From positions 168,266 through 232,265 of the forward strand of contig NZ_JABFMU010000005.1 of NCBI RefSeq assembly GCF_013359695.1: a stretch of 64,000 nt of DNA, given 5' to 3'. A program made the position numbers and the translations under genes. Positions 61,360-64,000 of this stretch are shown in pieces. The notes beneath the pieces were generated by a model, which saw only the letters and a program-made list of their open reading frames with translations, was not told the origin of the DNA and ran no database searches. Numbering within the stretch: position 1 is the stretch's first letter; every line of letters starts with the position of its first letter. Source of the stretch: Pseudomonas sp. C2B4 (GTDB taxonomy: Bacteria > Pseudomonadota > Gammaproteobacteria > Pseudomonadales > Pseudomonadaceae).

Positions 61360-63810
61360 ATGACTCAAGAACCACTTGTTCGCGAAGCAGAGGTGGCCGC
61401 ATTCCGCGACGCCGTCTTGACCAAACTCACCTATGCGGTGGGCAAAGACCCGGATCACGCCTTCGACCATGACTGGTTCGAAGCCATTGCGCTGGCGGCG
61501 CGTGATCACATGGTCGAGCACTGGATGGACCACACGCGACAGATCTACCGCAAGGGTCAGAAACGCGTTTATTACCTCTCCCTGGAATTCCTCATCGGCC
61601 GGCTGCTCTACGACAGCCTGAGCAACCTCGGCCTGCTCGACGTCGCTCGCGAGGCGATGACTGAGCTCGGTGTCGATATCGAGCGCATTCGCCTGCTGGA
61701 GCCCGACGCGGCATTAGGCAACGGCGGTCTGGGTCGTTTGGCGGCGTGCTTCATGGAAAGCATGTCGACCCTGGGCATCGCCGGTCATGGTTACGGTATT
61801 CGCTACGAGCACGGCTTGTTCCGCCAGGCCATCGTCGACGGTTGGCAGCAGGAACAGACCGAACACTGGCTGGATTTCGGCAACCCATGGGAGTTCGAAC
61901 GGCCGGAGGTGGTTTACACGATCGGCTTCGGCGGCGGCGTCGAGACTGTGATCGATGAGGCCGGCAAGTCCAAGCAGGTCTGGCATCCGGCGGAAACCGT
62001 GCGGGCCATTGCCTACGACACGCCGGTGGTCGGCTGGCGGGGGGCGAGCGTGAACACCTTGCGTCTGTGGCGCGCCCGGGCCATGGAGGATCTGCACCTG
62101 GAACGCTTCAACGCCGGTGACCACCTGGGGGCGGTCGCCGAAGTGGCACGGGCCGAGAGTATCTCTCGCGTGCTGTATCCCGCCGATAGCACCGAAGCCG
62201 GCCAGGAACTGCGCTTGCGCCAGGAATACTTCTTCGTCGCCGCATCGCTGCAGGATTTGCTGCGCCGCCATCGCAACATGCACACCTCGGTGCTGACCCT
62301 GGGCGACCATGCGGCGATCCAGCTCAACGACACCCACCCCTCCATCGCCGTGGCCGAGCTGATGCGTCAATTGGTCGATGTCTATGACGTGGCCTGGGAC
62401 GCGGCGTGGCAGGTCACGGTCGATACGCTGTCCTACACCAACCACACCCTGCTGCCCGAAGCCCTGGAAACCTGGCCGGTCGGTTTGATGGAGCGCATGT
62501 TGCCGCGGCATATGCAGATCATTTACCTGATCAACGCTCAACACATCGACTCGCTGCGCGCCAAAGGCATCCACGACTTCGATGTGCTGCGCGCGGTGTC
62601 GCTGATCGAAGAAGACAATGGCCGTCGCGTGCGCATGGGCAATCTGGCGTTCCTCGGTTCCCACAGCGTCAACGGCGTGTCCGGGCTGCATACGCAACTG
62701 ATGCGCAAAACGGTGTTCTCCGAACTGCACAAGCTCTATCCGCAGCGGATCAACAACAAGACCAACGGCATCACTTTCCGTCGCTGGCTGTACCAGTCGA
62801 ATCCGGAACTGACCTCGATGCTGGTCGATGCCCTCGGGCCTGAGGTGCTGGACAAGCCCGAGGAACTCTTGACCGGTCTGGAGCCGTTCGCCGAGAAGAC
62901 CACGTTCCGCAAGGCGTTTTCCGAACAGCGCTTGCACAGTAAAAAAGCCCTGGCGTACCTCATTCATGAGCGGCTGGGGGTGGCGGTCAATCCGGCGGCC
63001 ATGTTCGACGTGCAGGTCAAGCGGATCCACGAGTACAAGCGCCAGTTGCTCAACCTGATGCACACTGTGGCGTTGTACCAGGCGATTCGCGCCGAACCGG
63101 AAATCGACTGGGTGCCGCGGGTGAAAATCTTCGCCGGTAAAGCGGCGGCCAGTTATCACCAGGCAAAGCTGATTATCAAGTTGACCAACGATATCGCCCG
63201 GGTGGTGAACAACGACCCGACCGTGCGCGGTTTGCTCAAGGTGGTGTTCCTGCCCAACTACAACGTCAGCCTGGCGGAGAGCATCATTCCGGCGGCAGAC
63301 CTGTCCGAGCAGATATCCACCGCCGGTTTCGAGGCCTCGGGCACCAGTAACATGAAATTTGGCCTGAACGGGGCGCTGACCATTGGTACGCTTGATGGGG
63401 CCAACGTGGAAATGTGCGAGCGCATCGGTGCCGAGCACATGTTTATCTTCGGCCTCAGTGCGCAGCAGGTAGAAGCGCGCAAGCAGAACCACGAGTTCAG
63501 CGCGGTGCCGGACATTGCCGCGTCCCATCGGCTCAACGATGTGTTGCAGGCGATTCGTGGCGGGGTGTTCTCGCCGGATGATCCATCCCGTTACACCGGG
63601 CTGATCGATTCGCTGGTGGACTACGACCGCTTTCTGGTCTGCGCCGACTTCGATTCCTATTGGAACGCACAGATGCGAGTCGAAGCCCATTGGCATGACT
63701 CGAACGAGTGGTGGCGTTCAGCGGTGTTGAACACGGCGCGGCTCGGTTGGTTCTCCTCCGACCGGACGATTCGCGAGTACGCCACGGATATCTGGAAGGC
63801 GTTGGGATAG
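61360..63810 (+). CDS. glgP: Glycogen/maltodextrin phosphorylase
   Basis: An 816-residue PLP enzyme releasing glucose-1-phosphate from alpha-1,4-glucans. The family pattern runs from KGQKRVYYLSLEFLIGRLLY through LGNGGLGRLAACFMESMSTL and HTLLPEALETWPVGLMERML to the PLP-lysine segment EASGTSNMKFGLNGALTIGT (residues about 658-677). It has the usual bacterial length. No other glycogen gene is nearby. The upstream 259 bases contain no gene. Confidence 0.96.
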   Translation: MTQEPLVREAEVAAFRDAVLTKLTYAVGKDPDHAFDHDWFEAIALAARDHMVEHWMDHTRQIYRKGQKRVYYLSLEFLIGRLLYDSLSNLGLLDVAREAMTELGVDIERIRLLEPDAALGNGGLGRLAACFMESMSTLGIAGHGYGIRYEHGLFRQAIVDGWQQEQTEHWLDFGNPWEFERPEVVYTIGFGGGVETVIDEAGKSKQVWHPAETVRAIAYDTPVVGWRGASVNTLRLWRARAMEDLHLERFNAGDHLGAVAEVARAESISRVLYPADSTEAGQELRLRQEYFFVAASLQDLLRRHRNMHTSVLTLGDHAAIQLNDTHPSIAVAELMRQLVDVYDVAWDAAWQVTVDTLSYTNHTLLPEALETWPVGLMERMLPRHMQIIYLINAQHIDSLRAKGIHDFDVLRAVSLIEEDNGRRVRMGNLAFLGSHSVNGVSGLHTQLMRKTVFSELHKLYPQRINNKTNGITFRRWLYQSNPELTSMLVDALGPEVLDKPEELLTGLEPFAEKTTFRKAFSEQRLHSKKALAYLIHERLGVAVNPAAMFDVQVKRIHEYKRQLLNLMHTVALYQAIRAEPEIDWVPRVKIFAGKAAASYHQAKLIIKLTNDIARVVNNDPTVRGLLKVVFLPNYNVSLAESIIPAADLSEQISTAGFEASGTSNMKFGLNGALTIGTLDGANVEMCERIGAEHMFIFGLSAQQVEARKQNHEFSAVPDIAASHRLNDVLQAIRGGVFSPDDPSRYTGLIDSLVDYDRFLVCADFDSYWNAQMRVEAHWHDSNEWWRSAVLNTARLGWFSSDRTIREYATDIWKALG

Positions 63811-63925
63811 CTTTTAGCAATAATTGCGAGCAAGGCCCGGCGTTTGCTGGGCCTGATCGATATACTAAGCATCAGTTTTACCGGGCGGCAGGGTACATCC
63901 GGAGTCAGGAAACTGCGCAGGCCAT

Positions 63926-64000
63926 TGTGGGAGCGAGCCTGCTCGCGAAAGCGGACTTGCATTCAACATCAGTGTTGAATGTCATGGCCCCCTTCGCGAG
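63926..64000. repeat. REP pair (REPIN), cut by the window edge
   Basis: TGTGGGAGCGAGCCTGCTCG begins at 63926; an inner palindrome CATTCAACATCAGTGTTGAATG lies between the units in part, and the inverted partner starts CTTCGCGAG at the last bases of the window. Confidence 0.9.

Noticed and set aside
61714..63696. 660-codon minus-strand frame
   Set aside because: Antisense to glgP; no ribosome site or recognisable motif.

Overview
The window comes from a Pseudomonas chromosome, most likely the P. fluorescens group. It is GC-rich, and it carries the gene block glnA-ntrB-ntrC / trmL-secB-grxC-rhodanese-gpmI-envC-ctpA-yibQ / hisF-hisA-hisH-hisB / asmA-mutY-yggX-tRNA-Phe in the order I recall for P. 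aeruginosa. It is also dotted with paired REP sequences (core GTGGGAGCGAGCCTGCTCGC) typical of that group. Names rest on motifs and synteny read by eye; no database search was possible.

Region 1 (1-13402) is the right end of a prophage or phage-tail element that stops at an intact tRNA-Thr(UGU). Bases 1-7678 are a tightly overlapping plus-strand tail and baseplate operon (tape measure end, DUF2590, baseplate J, gpI-like, fibre, fibre chaperone, unknown, baseplate hub genes, gpV-like). Facing it is an AT-rich minus-strand cargo operon (7688-10765): a RelA/SpoT-type nucleotidyltransferase with five 14-residue C-terminal repeats, a protein with a HEPN-like R-x4-H motif, and a membrane-anchored helical protein. 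I do not recognise this combination; it is the best candidate here for an undescribed defence or toxin module. Upstream lie a 310-bp block of GTCAGA repeats bounded by an imperfect inverted repeat, a relic tRNA-like fragment, and a Panacea-domain antitoxin paired with a small membrane protein (PanAT type) behind a LexA-like box.

Region 2 (13.5-31.4 kb) is core and semi-core: an acyltransferase, a methyltransferase, a polar amino acid ABC transporter, an APC permease with a sigma-54-type promoter, two tandem lysine-rich paralogs, an alpha/beta hydrolase, a YhcG-like PD-(D/E)XK nuclease, tRNA-Phe, yggX-mutY-asmA, a PanZ-like protein and an OFA-family MFS transporter.

Region 3 (31.6-43.5 kb) holds the hisBH-DUF2164-hisAF operon, an orphan periplasmic binding protein overlapping a Vps62-like gene tail to tail, the envC-ctpA-yibQ division and periplasm group, gpmI, and a Cys-less rhodanese-grxC-secB operon.

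Region 4 (43.6-54.4 kb) is the nitrogen-control block: trmL, the modular small RNA NrsZ behind a clear sigma-54 promoter, ntrC, ntrB, two DUF4124 genes and glnA with its own sigma-54 promoter, then thiI and typA. Nitrogen limitation would connect glnA, NrsZ and possibly the amino acid permease through sigma-54. Region 5 (54.4-64 kb) has a complete RND efflux operon, a YkgJ cysteine-cluster protein and glycogen phosphorylase.
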